Counted from the first letter of the stretch, positions 54,379 through 63,998 are shown. The stretch: DNA of 64,000 nucleotides from Lachnospiraceae bacterium (GCA_017618075.1 JAFZUY010000047.1:51277-115276), one strand, 5' to 3'. The notes: generated from the sequence alone by a model not told the origin. Program-made: numbers and translations.

Positions 54379-56055
54379 TTACTCTACTGATACGATGTAA
54401 TAATATATCGGCTGTCCGCCTATCTGGATTTCAACTTCTACATCTTCGTAAAGCTCTTCCAGATCGGATTTTAATTGTTCATAATCTGCTTCTGCAACAT
54501 CGGAACCTACATAAACGGTAATAACGCAGGTGTCTTCGTCTACCATTTCGGCAATCATTTCCTTGGTAACGGAATCTCTGTCGGAACCGACTGATAAAAT
54601 ACCCTTATCGCCGATACCCATGTAATCGTCTTTCTGGATTACCTTATCATCAATTTCCGTATCTCTTACCGCATATGTAACCTGACCTGTTTTAACGTTA
54701 TTGGCGCCTTCGGTCATGTTTTCTGTATTTTCTTCAACAGAAGAATCAGGTAAGTAATTAATCAAAGCTGCAATTCCCTGAGGAACAGTCTTTGTAGGAA
54801 TTACGATTACTTCTTTGTCTTCCGTTAAATCTCTTGCCTGGTTTGCGGCTAAAATGATGTTCTTATTGTTAGGGAAAATGAATACATGCTTGGCATTGAC
54901 CTTCTCAATTGCATTTAAAACATCTTCCGTCGAAGGGTTCATTGTCTGGCCGCCTTCGATGATATAATCGGCACCTATGGACTTAAAGATTTCGCTCATT
55001 CCGTCACCGACAGAAACAGCAATAAATCCGTATTCCTTTGCTTCTTCTTTTATCTCGGGCTTAGCTTCTTCTTTTACGATATTTTCTGTCTTAACTTCTT
55101 CAGAATCGCTCTCTTTATTTTCAAGCTTTAAGTTTTCAATCTTAATATCGGTTAATATACCTTGCTTTAAAGCTCTCTGAACGATTAAACCGGGATCGTT
55201 GGTATGACAGTGAACCTTAATGTTACCGTCCGAAGGAGTAATGCTTATGTTTCCGCAAAGAGCTTCGAGGAAATTATTAAGATCCTGCTCTGTCTTTGCA
55301 TTAAAGGGTTTGTTTAAAAGAATTATAAAATCAGTACTGTAATTGTATTTAAGTTCGTTTGCAATACTGTCCGAAGCTTCTTTCTTTTCAGCTTTACCGG
55401 CTGCTTTCTGGGAAGCGATATTGGTCTCAACATCTTTTCCTTCAAACAAATCAAGTGCACCGTGTAAAAATTCCATCAGACCCTGTCCGCCGGAATCTAC
55501 TACGCCGGCCTGCTTAAGTACGGGTAAAAGATCGGGAGTTTTTAATAAAACTTCATCGGCGTAAGCTATAACTGTTTCAAGAAATACAGTTAAATCGGTT
55601 TCGCCGTTCTTTCTTAATTCTTCCGCCTTATCATAAACTCCTGAAGCTACGGTAAGAATTGTACCTTCCTTGGGCTTCATAACAGCCTTGTAAGCTGTGG
55701 CTACCGAGTTTTTGCAGGCATCTGTAATAATATTGATATCAAGCTCTTTTTCTTCGCAAGCAATCTTTGTAAAACCTCTGATAAGCTGTGATAAAATAAC
55801 ACCGCTGTTACCTCTTGCACCTCTTAAAGAACCTGAAGAGATAGCTTTACATGTTGCTTTCATATCGGGATCTTCAAGATTGTTAAGCTCTTTATAAGCC
55901 GACATGATCGTCATTGTCATGTTTGTACCTGTATCGCCGTCGGGAACGGGGAAGACATTGAGCTCATTTATATAATCTTTGTGTTTTTCAAGATTACATG
56001 CGCCAGCCATGAACATTCTGGCAAGCATTTTTGAATCGATCGTATTCTTAGACAC
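54379..56055 (-). CDS. DAK2 domain protein of the YloV / FakA-like family
   Basis: A 558-residue protein with an N-terminal DAK2 (DhaL-like) ATP-binding domain (about 8-200), the nucleotide/metal motif FPVPDGDTGTNM at 35-46 and SGSLRGARGNSGVILSQ following, and a C-terminal domain of the kind that phosphorylates or binds the FakB partner. S. aureus FakA phosphorylates fatty acids bound to FakB. No fakB is in the window. The run Asp23-DAK2-RecG, divergent from rpmB, is conserved in Gram-positives. Confidence 0.9.
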   Translation of the reverse strand: MSKNTIDSKMLARMFMAGACNLEKHKDYINELNVFPVPDGDTGTNMTMTIMSAYKELNNLEDPDMKATCKAISSGSLRGARGNSGVILSQLIRGFTKIACEEKELDINIITDACKNSVATAYKAVMKPKEGTILTVASGVYDKAEELRKNGETDLTVFLETVIAYADEVLLKTPDLLPVLKQAGVVDSGGQGLMEFLHGALDLFEGKDVETNIASQKAAGKAEKKEASDSIANELKYNYSTDFIILLNKPFNAKTEQDLNNFLEALCGNISITPSDGNIKVHCHTNDPGLIVQRALKQGILTDIKIENLKLENKESDSEEVKTENIVKEEAKPEIKEEAKEYGFIAVSVGDGMSEIFKSIGADYIIEGGQTMNPSTEDVLNAIEKVNAKHVFIFPNNKNIILAANQARDLTEDKEVIVIPTKTVPQGIAALINYLPDSSVEENTENMTEGANNVKTGQVTYAVRDTEIDDKVIQKDDYMGIGDKGILSVGSDRDSVTKEMIAEMVDEDTCVITVYVGSDVAEADYEQLKSDLEELYEDVEVEIQIGGQPIYYYIVSVE

Positions 56056-56066
56056 GATAATCCTCC

Positions 56067-56423
56067 TTATTCAACAACGCTGACGCCTTCGATGAAGACG
56101 TTGACTTTTTCAACATCCAAACCGGCGAACTGTTCAACATTGTATTTAACTTCACTCATTACGTTATTTGCTACGGCTGTGATCGAAACACCGAAAGCTA
56201 CGATGATATGAAGATTGATAGTAAGTTTATTATTGTCAAGAGAAACAGAAATACCCTTTGACATGCTGTCTCTTTTAAGGATGCTGGCAACACCCTCGGC
56301 AACATTTATCTGTGCCATGCCTGCTACACCGTAGCATTCCAATGCTACATTACCTGCATATTCGGCTATGACATTGTTGTTAATGGAAACGTTACCTAAA
56401 TGCGTATCAAGAGTTCCTTTCAT
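56067..56423 (-). CDS. Asp23/Gls24 family envelope stress protein (YloU-like)
   Basis: A 118-residue Asp23/Gls24-family protein. It shows IAEYAGNVALECYGVAGMAQ and LTINLHIIVAFGVSITAVAN, the conserved core. Family members act at the cell envelope, but the biochemical role is not fixed. First gene of the Asp23-DAK2-recG run and divergent from rpmB. Confidence 0.9.
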   Translation of the reverse strand: MKGTLDTHLGNVSINNNVIAEYAGNVALECYGVAGMAQINVAEGVASILKRDSMSKGISVSLDNNKLTINLHIIVAFGVSITAVANNVMSEVKYNVEQFAGLDVEKVNVFIEGVSVVE

Positions 56424-56536
56424 ATAGTCCCCTCCTCGTTTTTTAACACACTGCTACACATTATATTACCAGTATTCAAAAAAATAAACAATATTCACAT
56501 AATGTTAATAAAATTTACAATTTTTTCAATTTATAG

Positions 56537-56565
56537 TTGCCTTTTTAAATTTATTTGGGTATAAT
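56537..56565 (+). promoter_or_regulatory. rpmB promoter
   Basis: TTGCCT (56537-56542), 17 bp, TATAAT (56560-56565). A near-consensus sigma-A promoter. The leader downstream contains a short perfect hairpin, GGAGAA (56584-56589), loop GCA, TTCTCC (56593-56598). Confidence 0.82.
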
Positions 56566-56632
56566 ACTAACGTTGTGGATTGTGGAGAAGCATTCTCCTT
56601 ATCCTTTTTGTCAGTTTAAGGAGGTGTTAAAA

Positions 56633-56818
56633 ATGGCTAAATGCGATATTTGTGATAAAGGCGTTCATTTTGGTAACAACGTAAGCCATTCACACAGACG
56701 TTCAAATCATATTTGGAATTCCAATATCAGAACAGTTAAGTGTAAGGTAAACGGTACCACAAAGACCATGCATGTTTGCACAAGATGTTTAAAGTCAGGC
56801 TTGGTTGAAAGAGCGTAA
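56633..56818 (+). CDS. rpmB: 50S ribosomal protein L28
   Basis: A 61-residue L28 starting MAKCDICDKGVHFGNNVSHS, with the zinc-ribbon cysteines of the CxxC type at C4 and C7 and again in the C-terminal VCTRCLKSG. This zinc-binding form usually implies normal zinc supply. AGGAGGTG lies 7 nt before the ATG. The in-frame TTG 78 bp upstream lies over the promoter and is rejected. A terminator follows at once. Confidence 0.95.
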   Translation: MAKCDICDKGVHFGNNVSHSHRRSNHIWNSNIRTVKCKVNGTTKTMHVCTRCLKSGLVERA

Positions 56819-56837
56819 TTGTTACTAATGATTATTC

Positions 56838-56868
56838 GTGCTTGTCCGATTGGGCAGGCACTTTTTTT
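56838..56868 (+). terminator. Terminator after rpmB
   Basis: GTGCTTGTCC (56838-56847), loop GATT, GGGCAGGCAC (56852-56861) with two G-U pairs, then TTTTTTT. Confidence 0.9.
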
Positions 56869-56909
56869 ATACACCAGACTCACGAGGTGTGTCTGGCTCA
56901 TAAAAGAAA

Positions 56910-56937
56910 AAGCAGGAAATTTACTCTCCTGCTTTTA
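56910..56937 (-). terminator. Terminator for the J-domain gene
   Basis: On the - strand AAAAGCAGGA, a short loop, TTCCTGCTTTTTC: a stem of about 10 bp followed by a T-run, beginning next to the stop codon. Confidence 0.75.
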
Positions 56938-57516
56938 TGCTTTCATCTGTATATCGTGCAGCAATGTCTCATATTCTCTGGTAATATTCTGCAATGTATA
57001 AGTATCTCCGGAGTCTGTGTCCGGATGAAAAACCTTGACGAGATCTTTATATCTCTTTTTAAGAGCCTTCTCGTCGGTTATACCCTTAAAGAAAATTCCC
57101 TGTCGGTATTCCAATTGCGGTACTTTTCTTAAAGAATTGCTGCGATTTTTTAAATTTTGAAATTCTGCTTTTTCGCGGTTTAATTTAAGCCTGTCTTCAT
57201 CCAGTTTCCTGATTTCATCCTCGAGTAAACCTTTTCTGATATTGTAGTCATTAATATCTTCTTCAAGATTTTTTCTGGATGTTTCTATAAGTGCATTTAT
57301 TTCATCGGCTTCCTTTTCGAACTGCCTGCGGCCTTCCTCGAGTCTGGCCATGGATTCTTGAAGTTCTACTTTTTCTTTAAAAACCGATTCTCTCAATTCC
57401 TCAAGATCAGCCTTATCGGTTTTGATTCGAACATTTTCTCTGTAAAGTTGAACTTTTAATTCCTCGAGTTCGGGAAGAGAATTTGAATCGCGAAGTATTG
57501 AGATGAAATTATCCAT
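56935..57516 (-). CDS. Coiled-coil protein with a C-terminal J domain
   Basis: A 193-residue protein with a long coiled coil (about 15-125, ELEELKVQLYRENVRIKTDK and similar) and a C-terminal DnaJ-like segment, with HPD at H164-P165-D166 in YKDLVKVFHPDTDSGD. J domains usually activate a DnaK/Hsp70 partner through the HPD loop. No G/F-rich region or zinc-finger domain is present, so this is not a full DnaJ. It is 3 bp after gerW. Its cargo is unknown. Confidence 0.8.
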   Translation of the reverse strand: MDNFISILRDSNSLPELEELKVQLYRENVRIKTDKADLEELRESVFKEKVELQESMARLEEGRRQFEKEADEINALIETSRKNLEEDINDYNIRKGLLEDEIRKLDEDRLKLNREKAEFQNLKNRSNSLRKVPQLEYRQGIFFKGITDEKALKKRYKDLVKVFHPDTDSGDTYTLQNITREYETLLHDIQMKA

Positions 57517-57519
57517 ATA

Positions 57520-57918
57520 TTATTCTTCGTCTTCCTTAGGGAATGCAGTCTCAATCGCATTCTCGTCTGTAACTCCGTCCTTATTCTTCTTAACAGCAAT
57601 ACGGTCAAGAATATCGGGAACGAGATCGATTAACTTGGTAACAGAATCCTGGTTCTTTATATTAACAAGTCTTGTATGTCCGTTGGAAATAACAAGAACT
57701 GCGGAAGGAGTCATCTTTCCTGATAAAGCACCCATTCCACCGTTTTTCTTATCGCCTTTGGCAGCACCTGCGCCGACACCGAAGGAAACATCCACAAGGG
57801 GAACTATAATTGTATCTCCGACTTTGGTAGGATCTCCGACAACGGTTTTTGTTGATAAAAATCCGTCCATTCCTTCCATCAAAGAATTAATCAAGCCGTC
57901 AAAATTATTTTCTGCCAC
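57520..57918 (-). CDS. gerW: Sporulation protein YtfJ / GerW family
   Basis: A 132-residue GerW (YtfJ) protein, linked to spore germination in B. subtilis. The conserved core GDPTKVGDTIIVPLVDVSFGVGAGA (in parts, about 28-53) and the GGMGALSGKMTPSAVLVISNG stretch are typical. It is encoded with a DUF2953 protein, whose gene overlaps it by 14 bp; the pair is conserved in Clostridia. The organism may or may not make spores; the gene is also present in non-sporulating relatives. Confidence 0.92.
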   Translation of the reverse strand: MAENNFDGLINSLMEGMDGFLSTKTVVGDPTKVGDTIIVPLVDVSFGVGAGAAKGDKKNGGMGALSGKMTPSAVLVISNGHTRLVNIKNQDSVTKLIDLVPDILDRIAVKKNKDGVTDENAIETAFPKEDEE

Positions 57919-58867
57919 GAAGTTTTCCTCCTTTTAAAATCAGTATAACCAGTTTTCTTAAATGTTTGTTTGCAAATACCTTAAATGCAAATCCTAAAAA
58001 AACGATTAACTGTACTCTTCCACTTACGTATCCGTCAAATTCAAATACATCTTCATCCCAGACGGGAGTAAAATCAATTTCTCTTCCAAACAATCCTCTA
58101 GCCATGCATATGTAACCGTGTACTTTGCCGGTAAGATAAGGATCTTCATCGCCGTACTTAATCTTAAGTCTCCACTTTCTGGGCCATATATGTTTCATGA
58201 ACTTAAGCATTAAATCCCAGAACAGTTTAAGCGTAGGTTTTACGGAAGGATGATTAAGAACTTTCCAGTAATACTTGATGTATTTCTTGGTCTTGTTCCA
58301 CTGGTCTATTTTTTCATTTACAAACCTCTTAAAATTATACCACTTTTTCCTGATGTTTAAAATAAAATCTTTTATGGAAGACAGAAATGTTATGTTTTTT
58401 TCAAAAGCATTCATTTCGTCTATTTCATCAGGCTCATTTAGGAATGCTTCGACTTCTTCCTCAGTAATGGTATATTCTTCTGTATCGGTCTCGGGAATTG
58501 TATCCTGTTCGAGGTTTTCTTCATCGGTTTTGGCCGCTTCGGTAGTTTCCGTTTTAGACTTTTTGTCTTTCTTCGAAAGCTTTTCAGAGAGTTTCTGAAC
58601 AAATTCAATCAGTTCCGGAATTTCTTTATCAAAGATTTTGATTCCGAATATTCTCAGTGACATCCAGCCCATCATTTCTTTGTAATAAACCCTGATTCTG
58701 AAGAATGATAGGAAAAATGTCATCAGAAAATAGAAATAAAGCTTATCCTTATTCGATCCGCCGATTTTATATCTGAAAGGTACAAACAGAAAGATATTTA
58801 ATATAATCAGTGCCAGAACAAGTAATGCTCCGAGTACTATTCCGATAATAGCAAGAACTTTAAGCAT
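57905..58867 (-). CDS. DUF2953 domain membrane protein
   Basis: A 320-residue protein with one membrane helix at about 5-32, then FRYKIGGSNKDKLYF, an acidic stretch (about 105-155, TDEENLEQDTIPETDTEE) and a C-terminal DUF2953 part with NHPSVKPTLKLFWDLMLK and IKYGDEDPYLTGKVHGY (about 246-262). The family is found with GerW and its biochemical role is unknown. The start overlaps the previous gene by 8 bp and the stop overlaps gerW by 14 bp. Confidence 0.85.
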   Translation of the reverse strand: MLKVLAIIGIVLGALLVLALIILNIFLFVPFRYKIGGSNKDKLYFYFLMTFFLSFFRIRVYYKEMMGWMSLRIFGIKIFDKEIPELIEFVQKLSEKLSKKDKKSKTETTEAAKTDEENLEQDTIPETDTEEYTITEEEVEAFLNEPDEIDEMNAFEKNITFLSSIKDFILNIRKKWYNFKRFVNEKIDQWNKTKKYIKYYWKVLNHPSVKPTLKLFWDLMLKFMKHIWPRKWRLKIKYGDEDPYLTGKVHGYICMARGLFGREIDFTPVWDEDVFEFDGYVSGRVQLIVFLGFAFKVFANKHLRKLVILILKGGKLRGRK

Positions 58868-59240
58868 ACATCTTTCCTCCGGAAATCTTTAACATTTTCG
58901 GAAGTTGGGTACCTTCTTCAATTTCGGGAAGGGATGCAAGATATGCTATATAATCAAGATTCTTTACCTTAATAAGGCAGTTCTCTATCATATGGCATGT
59001 AAGTTCTTCTGCCGAATCATAATCCTTAGCCAGTCCGACAACAAGCGGAGGATTGTTTTTATAGTGTCTCTGAAGCATAAACATCCAGTCGCAGAATTCG
59101 AGTTTTGAAGTATATTCATTTAAGATTATTACAAAAAACGGATCTGTAATAATCTTCTTTCTTTTTTCCATATTCTCTTTTATTTCGTCGAAGTTTGAAA
59201 AGCAGTAATCATCGACATAAATATAATCAGAGAAGTTCAT
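58860..59240 (-). CDS. Small protein of unknown function before the DUF2953/gerW pair
   Basis: A 126-residue soluble protein not recognised. It has an alpha/beta pattern (DPFFVIILNEY near 32, PLVVGLAKDYDSAEELTCHMIE in parts near 70) that could be a receiver-like or TIR-like fold but shows no diagnostic residues. It overlaps the DUF2953 gene by 8 bp, so they are probably translated together. AGGACG precedes the ATG. Confidence 0.65.
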   Translation of the reverse strand: MNFSDYIYVDDYCFSNFDEIKENMEKRKKIITDPFFVIILNEYTSKLEFCDWMFMLQRHYKNNPPLVVGLAKDYDSAEELTCHMIENCLIKVKNLDYIAYLASLPEIEEGTQLPKMLKISGGKMYA

Positions 59241-59321
59241 AAAACGTCCTAAAATATACCTTTAAATAAATGATTCTTAACCATAAAATTATACAATAAA
59301 ACGTACTTAATTGGAAGATAT

Positions 59322-61526
59322 CTATAAAATACCGTTCTTCATGTGATAGGCCGTAAAATCATACGGAGGCTCTGTATTAATGCCGTTAAATATATTCGTA
59401 AAGAAGTTAGTAATCTTTTCAATTTCAGATGTATTTTCGTCCGTAAAAGAGAAAATATATGATTTTACTTTTCTGTCTTCAAGGCGTTTAAAATACTTAT
59501 GCAAAGAAGTCGGTTTAGAATTGTAAATTGTATTAAAGCAAAGTGAATCGTCGCATTGTGTATAAACTTTAAAATCAATTCCGAGTCTGTCTTTGATAGT
59601 CACAAAGTTTTCTTTATCAGGAGAACCTTTCCTGCATTTGCCTGTAGTCTTTAAAACACAGTTTGCGGTATGCATTAAAGGTGCCCTTCCGTACATCATA
59701 AAGCTAAAACCGGTATTAATTTCAGGAATATCATAAAGGTTTAATTCAAGGGGTGCCGTAATCTCATCAAATATCTTTAAATTTATAGAAGCACTCATAT
59801 TGTTGTAACTGTAAATGTTTGCATTTGAACAGATTTCTTTTTTGAAACTTTTTTCTTTTAGAAGTTCATATGCATCATACTGATTGGCATAAACGCCTTT
59901 AATCTTTTCGTTACCTGATGCGTATTCAATCAGATCTTCAAATTCAGACTGATTCAAAGATCTTAAAACAGGAGGAAGCTCAAGATATAAAGGTTTATTG
60001 CTGTCTTTGATTAATTCTTTTGATTCAGGATTATTAATTATATCTTTGTTAATCACAGCCGAATCATAAAAAGAATTATTTAAAACAAATTTAAACTGAT
60101 CAATTGTTTTAACAAATGCTCTTTTATCAGATTTTTTATTGTCTGACTCTCTGTTATCAATACAAAAGCTTTCTGTACATGTATACTCAGAATTATCTTC
60201 CGGTTTCAATAATTCAAGAGAATCACGAGTAAATTCACTTCTTCCGGTAAAGTCTGAATTATAAATTTCAATTTCAAGCAGTTCAACCACTTCTCTTCTA
60301 AGCTTATTAACAAGCGATGAGGGAACAAAAGAATTATCCACTGTAATTTCTGCATTTCCCAATTCAAAATCGGTATTACCGAGCTTTTTAAGCTGTTTTA
60401 AGATATCTTCTTTGGATGACGGAGCCTTTTGAGCTGTATCGATTATTTCTTCCGAAACAGTTTCAGCCTTATATTCTTTTCCGTTTACAAAAGTATTAAC
60501 TTTTAATACGGCATTAACACCGGGAACTGCTTTGAATTCAAAATTAATTTTTTGTTTTAAAGGCGTATCGATATATTTTTCGATTATCTTTTTCTCAAGA
60601 ACATCATCAACTTTGGCATAAGCACCTTTTTCAATTGTAACCATTTTACGGGAAGATACTCTGTCATAATATCCTGTGCCTGTAGAGGTTCTTGAATAAA
60701 GCGTTTTAAGAATATTCTTATCTTCCTCGCTTATAATTAGTTCTTTACCGGGATTTTCAAGACAGAAATCGATATATTTTCGATAAATAGCAGTAACCCC
60801 TGCAGCGTATGAAGGACTTTTAAGCCTTCCTTCAATCTTGAACGAATAAATACCGGCATTAATAAGTCTGTCGATTATTTCAACAGTATTCATATCCGCA
60901 AGGCTTAATAAATATGCTTCTTTGTTATCCAGCACATAAGGCTGTCTGCATGGACCCTTGCATCTTCCCCTGTTACCGGAATTACCCCCTAAAAAAGATG
61001 AGAAAAGACACATGCCGGAATAAGAATAACACATTGCTCCGTGAATAAAGCATTCAGTTTCGATTCCGGTTGAAGTAATTTCTTTTACTTCAGGCAAAGT
61101 TAATTCTCTGGCAAGCACAACACGTGCAGCTCCAAGCTTTTTATAAAACTCAGCTCCGTATTTACTCGTAACAACAGCCTGTGTGGAAACATGAATATCA
61201 AGATCTTTAAATGTTTCTTTTATGTATTTAAAAACACCTATATCCTGAACAATAACCGCATCAAGACCACTCTGATACAAAGGATTTAAAAAATCTTTTA
61301 AGTTTTCAAGTTCATTATTCTTTGTAAGCGTGTTAACGGTTAAAAATACTTTTCTGTTAAACAAATGCGCGTAACGAATTGCTTTTATGAGCTCTTCATT
61401 CGAAAAATTGACCGCACTTGCCCTGGCGCCATACATATTGCCTGCCAGATATACAGCATCTGCGCCTGCATTTATCGCACCTAAGAACGAACTGTATTCA
61501 CCTGCGGGAGAAAGTAATTCTACCAT
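59322..61526 (-). CDS. U32 family protein with DUF3656, RlhA-like rRNA hydroxylation protein
   Basis: A 734-residue member of peptidase family U32 with an N-terminal U32 domain (about 1-420, ELLSPAGEYSSFLGAINAGADAVYLAG in parts) and a DUF3656-type region. The conserved CYSYSGMCLFSSFLGGNSGNRGRCKGPC stretch (in parts, near 177-205) supplies cysteines typical of the family. Some U32 proteins (TrhP, RlhA) take part in RNA hydroxylation with prephenate; the two-domain layout fits RlhA. The start is ATG at 61526 after GAGG; the open frame reaches 33 bp further. It lies after zapA. Confidence 0.87.
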   Translation of the reverse strand: MVELLSPAGEYSSFLGAINAGADAVYLAGNMYGARASAVNFSNEELIKAIRYAHLFNRKVFLTVNTLTKNNELENLKDFLNPLYQSGLDAVIVQDIGVFKYIKETFKDLDIHVSTQAVVTSKYGAEFYKKLGAARVVLARELTLPEVKEITSTGIETECFIHGAMCYSYSGMCLFSSFLGGNSGNRGRCKGPCRQPYVLDNKEAYLLSLADMNTVEIIDRLINAGIYSFKIEGRLKSPSYAAGVTAIYRKYIDFCLENPGKELIISEEDKNILKTLYSRTSTGTGYYDRVSSRKMVTIEKGAYAKVDDVLEKKIIEKYIDTPLKQKINFEFKAVPGVNAVLKVNTFVNGKEYKAETVSEEIIDTAQKAPSSKEDILKQLKKLGNTDFELGNAEITVDNSFVPSSLVNKLRREVVELLEIEIYNSDFTGRSEFTRDSLELLKPEDNSEYTCTESFCIDNRESDNKKSDKRAFVKTIDQFKFVLNNSFYDSAVINKDIINNPESKELIKDSNKPLYLELPPVLRSLNQSEFEDLIEYASGNEKIKGVYANQYDAYELLKEKSFKKEICSNANIYSYNNMSASINLKIFDEITAPLELNLYDIPEINTGFSFMMYGRAPLMHTANCVLKTTGKCRKGSPDKENFVTIKDRLGIDFKVYTQCDDSLCFNTIYNSKPTSLHKYFKRLEDRKVKSYIFSFTDENTSEIEKITNFFTNIFNGINTEPPYDFTAYHMKNGIL

Positions 61527-61550
61527 TTCAACCTCATAAAAGACATGAAA

Positions 61551-61576
61551 AAACCGCATGAAAAATCATACGGTTT
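61551..61576 (-). terminator. Hairpin between zapA and the U32 gene
   Basis: AAACCGCATGA (61551-61561) with TCATACGGTTT (61566-61576), 11-bp stem with one G-U pair on the - strand, followed by TTTTTTC. It lies directly before the U32 start, so it may act as an attenuator. Confidence 0.75.
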
Positions 61577-61581
61577 TATTT

Positions 61582-61959
61582 TTATTTATTCCAATCGCCT
61601 TCAAGTCTTGCTATCATGTTATCCTTCGATATGATTTCGGTCTTTGCATTATCTAGCTTTATCTGCGTTGAAATAAGTTCGTGCTTGATATTGCATAAAT
61701 CGTTATCTTTCGAACTGAGCTCTTCTTCAAGCAAATCAATTCTTGCTTTGGCTTTGAAATAGTCATCAGCCATGTTTAAAAGCAAAAGAAGATTCTGATA
61801 CTGACTGTTCAGTCTTTTATATGCATCTTCGCCTTCAAAATCACTTATTTTGGAATTTATGTAAGATGCAACCTTCTGTAAATATTCCTCGGATTCATAT
61901 CCGGAAATATAATAAACCTTGCCACCAATAATTACTTCAATTTCGCTTTTGCCGGTCAT
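61582..61959 (-). CDS. zapA: Cell division protein ZapA
   Basis: A 125-residue FtsZ-ring stabiliser. It has EIEVIIGGKVYYISGYESEEYLQKVASYIN near the start, the ZapA domain (about 5-70), and a C-terminal coiled coil. ZapA binds and cross-bridges FtsZ filaments. It lies between ruvB and the U32 gene, a common Clostridial order. SepF, another FtsZ partner, is encoded at 20.7 kb. Confidence 0.9.
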   Translation of the reverse strand: MTGKSEIEVIIGGKVYYISGYESEEYLQKVASYINSKISDFEGEDAYKRLNSQYQNLLLLLNMADDYFKAKARIDLLEEELSSKDNDLCNIKHELISTQIKLDNAKTEIISKDNMIARLEGDWNK

Positions 61960-62010
61960 TTAAACATACCCCGTTTATATTTTAAATCAAATAAAAGTAT
62001 ACAAAAATAA

Positions 62011-63003
62011 TTAATCCTTTTCAAGCCCAAGATGTGCATAAGAAAGGTCGGATGCGACTCTACCTTTAGGGGTCCTCTGAATAAATCCAAGCTGTAACAG
62101 ATAAGGCTCGTAAACATCCTCAATTGTTTCGGTTTCTTCTGACAAAGAAGCAGCCAGTGTTTCTACACCTACAGGTCCGCCTTTAAAACGTTCAATTATC
62201 ATTTCAAGGTATTTTCTGTCGGTAGCGTCAAGACCGTATTTATCAATATCAAGCATATCCAGACACTCGTCTGTTATCTGCTTTGAAATGATACCTTCGT
62301 TAGCAACAAGCGCGTAGTCTCTTACTCTCTTTAAAAGTCTGTTGGCGATTCGAGGGGTACCTCTCGATCTTCTTGCAAGCTCCGAAGCAGATTCGATATC
62401 CAAAGAAGTATCGAGTCTGTTGGCGGATTTCATCACAATTCTTGAAAGCTCGTCTATCGAATAATATTCAAGCTTGTGAATTTCACCGAATCTGTCACGA
62501 AGAGGCGCCGTAAGCATGCCTATACGTGTTGTAGCACCTATCAGAGTAAATTTAGGAAGCTTCATTCTTACACTTTTAGCAGCAGGACCTTTTCCAATCA
62601 TAATATCGATACAGAAATCTTCCATAGCAGAATAAAGTACTTCTTCAACCACTCGGTTAAGTCTGTGTATTTCATCGATGAAAAGAATATCTCCGGGCTT
62701 AAGGCCGTTTAGAATCGCAGCAATATCGCCCGGCTTTTCAATAGCAGGTCCTGAAGAAATCTTTATATTAACACCCATTTCGTTAGCCAGAATCTGCGCA
62801 AGCGTAGTCTTGCCAAGTCCGGGAGGTCCGTATAAAAGAATGTGATCCAGCGGCTCATTTCTTAATTTTGCAGCCTTAATTGAAATACCGATAGAAGACT
62901 TAATCTTCTCCTGACCAAGATAATCATCAAGTCTCACAGGTCTTAAGCCTTTTTCAATCAGTACATCTTCTTTTGTAAGTTTTGTTTCTATTGTTCTGCT
63001 CAT
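62011..63003 (-). CDS. ruvB: Holliday junction branch migration ATPase RuvB
   Basis: Hexameric AAA+ motor that moves Holliday junctions with RuvA. Walker A is GPPGLGKTT at 59-67, Walker [10 protein letters not shown] near 106, sensor 1 GATTR near 155, and the RuvB winged helix follows (about 255-330). Length 330 is normal. It is 14 bp after ruvA. No SOS box is visible in the window for ruvAB; the likely promoter lies at or beyond the window end. Confidence 0.97.
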   Translation of the reverse strand: MSRTIETKLTKEDVLIEKGLRPVRLDDYLGQEKIKSSIGISIKAAKLRNEPLDHILLYGPPGLGKTTLAQILANEMGVNIKISSGPAIEKPGDIAAILNGLKPGDILFIDEIHRLNRVVEEVLYSAMEDFCIDIMIGKGPAAKSVRMKLPKFTLIGATTRIGMLTAPLRDRFGEIHKLEYYSIDELSRIVMKSANRLDTSLDIESASELARRSRGTPRIANRLLKRVRDYALVANEGIISKQITDECLDMLDIDKYGLDATDRKYLEMIIERFKGGPVGVETLAASLSEETETIEDVYEPYLLQLGFIQRTPKGRVASDLSYAHLGLEKD

Positions 63004-63017
63004 AAAATATTCTCTAA

Positions 63018-63605
63018 TTAATTATCAAAAAACATCAAAGCCTTGGAAAGTAAATCGGATAAATCCGTGTAATCGGTTACCTTTCTTACCGCAATATGTG
63101 CATCTTTCTTCTTAAAGCCCAGTGAAATAAGTGCATCAATACATTCGTTGACAGTCTCGTCATCCTCTGCTTCTTTTATGTATTCAATCTCATCTACGGC
63201 AAATGAAGATACTTTATCTTTAAGATCAATAATAATCTTCTCAGCTGATTTTGCTCCAAGTCCGGGGGCTTTTGAAATAGCCTTGGCGTCTTTGTTAACA
63301 ATGAAAGTAACCAGTTCGCTGATTGTAAAATGAGAAAGAACACTCATTCCAAGCTTAGGACCGATTGAATTTACACTGATTAACAATTTATAAAAATCAA
63401 GTTCTTCCAATGTTAAGAATCCGTATAAAGAAATGTCATCTTCTTTTACGGACGTATATGTATAAAGCTTAATCTCGTCGGTTTCTCCGAGCAATTCGTT
63501 ATATGTTTTCTCAGAGATATTTACAAGATAACCGACATTGCCGGTGTCAATACAAACCTGATTGTTTTTAATATAATCTATTGTACCTTTAATAAAACCA
63601 TACAT
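63018..63605 (-). CDS. ruvA: Holliday junction DNA helicase subunit RuvA
   Basis: Tetrameric junction-binding partner of RuvB. The 195-residue protein has the OB fold (about 1-64, [28 protein letters not shown] in parts), two helix-hairpin-helix elements ([19 protein letters not shown] and [22 protein letters not shown]), and the RuvB-binding C-terminal helices (about 145-195). The gene precedes ruvB as in most bacteria. Confidence 0.96.
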   Translation of the reverse strand: MYGFIKGTIDYIKNNQVCIDTGNVGYLVNISEKTYNELLGETDEIKLYTYTSVKEDDISLYGFLTLEELDFYKLLISVNSIGPKLGMSVLSHFTISELVTFIVNKDAKAISKAPGLGAKSAEKIIIDLKDKVSSFAVDEIEYIKEAEDDETVNECIDALISLGFKKKDAHIAVRKVTDYTDLSDLLSKALMFFDN

Positions 63606-63617
63606 AATTATTCACCA

Positions 63618-63929
63618 TTAAGCAAAAGGGGCCAGCGCTCTTCCCAAGCAAACAAGTATAAATATAAGCAAACCAATAATAAGTAAATCTAAAAGATTAA
63701 TTATCAAATTTAATAAAAACGCAATAATCCAAGCAATAATTAAATGATTTTGAAAACACACCTTGCGAATTATTAATGTATAAATAATACCTATAAAAGA
63801 TAAAAAAATACTAATTACAAAGAAAACATACCCCTCAATTCCTAATACAGGTTTCCAATAAAATATAAAGGAAATTAACGATAAAAAGCCAATCAAATAA
63901 GATAATAATATTAAAAATATTTTTATCAT
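63618..63929 (-). CDS. Small membrane protein of unknown function
   Basis: A 103-residue, very hydrophobic protein with about three or four membrane helices and almost no charged residues. No family recognised. AGGTGA precedes its ATG at 6 nt. It lies 12 bp upstream of ruvA and may share its transcript. Confidence 0.65.
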   Translation of the reverse strand: MIKIFLILLSYLIGFLSLISFIFYWKPVLGIEGYVFFVISIFLSFIGIIYTLIIRKVCFQNHLIIAWIIAFLLNLIINLLDLLIIGLLIFILVCLGRALAPFA

Positions 63930-63935
63930 ATAAAA

Positions 63936-63998
63936 TCACCTGAATAATGAACTGAAATCACTAAAACACAAATAAGCAAAGCCGAATATTAAAGCACT
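63936..63998 (-). CDS. Possible 3' end of a further gene running off the window
   Basis: On the - strand an open frame runs from the window edge to TGA at 63936-63938, giving about 20 hydrophobic residues (SALIFGFAYLCFSDF). The stop overlaps the ribosome site of the next gene, a common arrangement, but the fragment is too short to judge. Confidence 0.3.
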   Translation of the reverse strand, partial: SALIFGFAYLCFSDFSSLFR

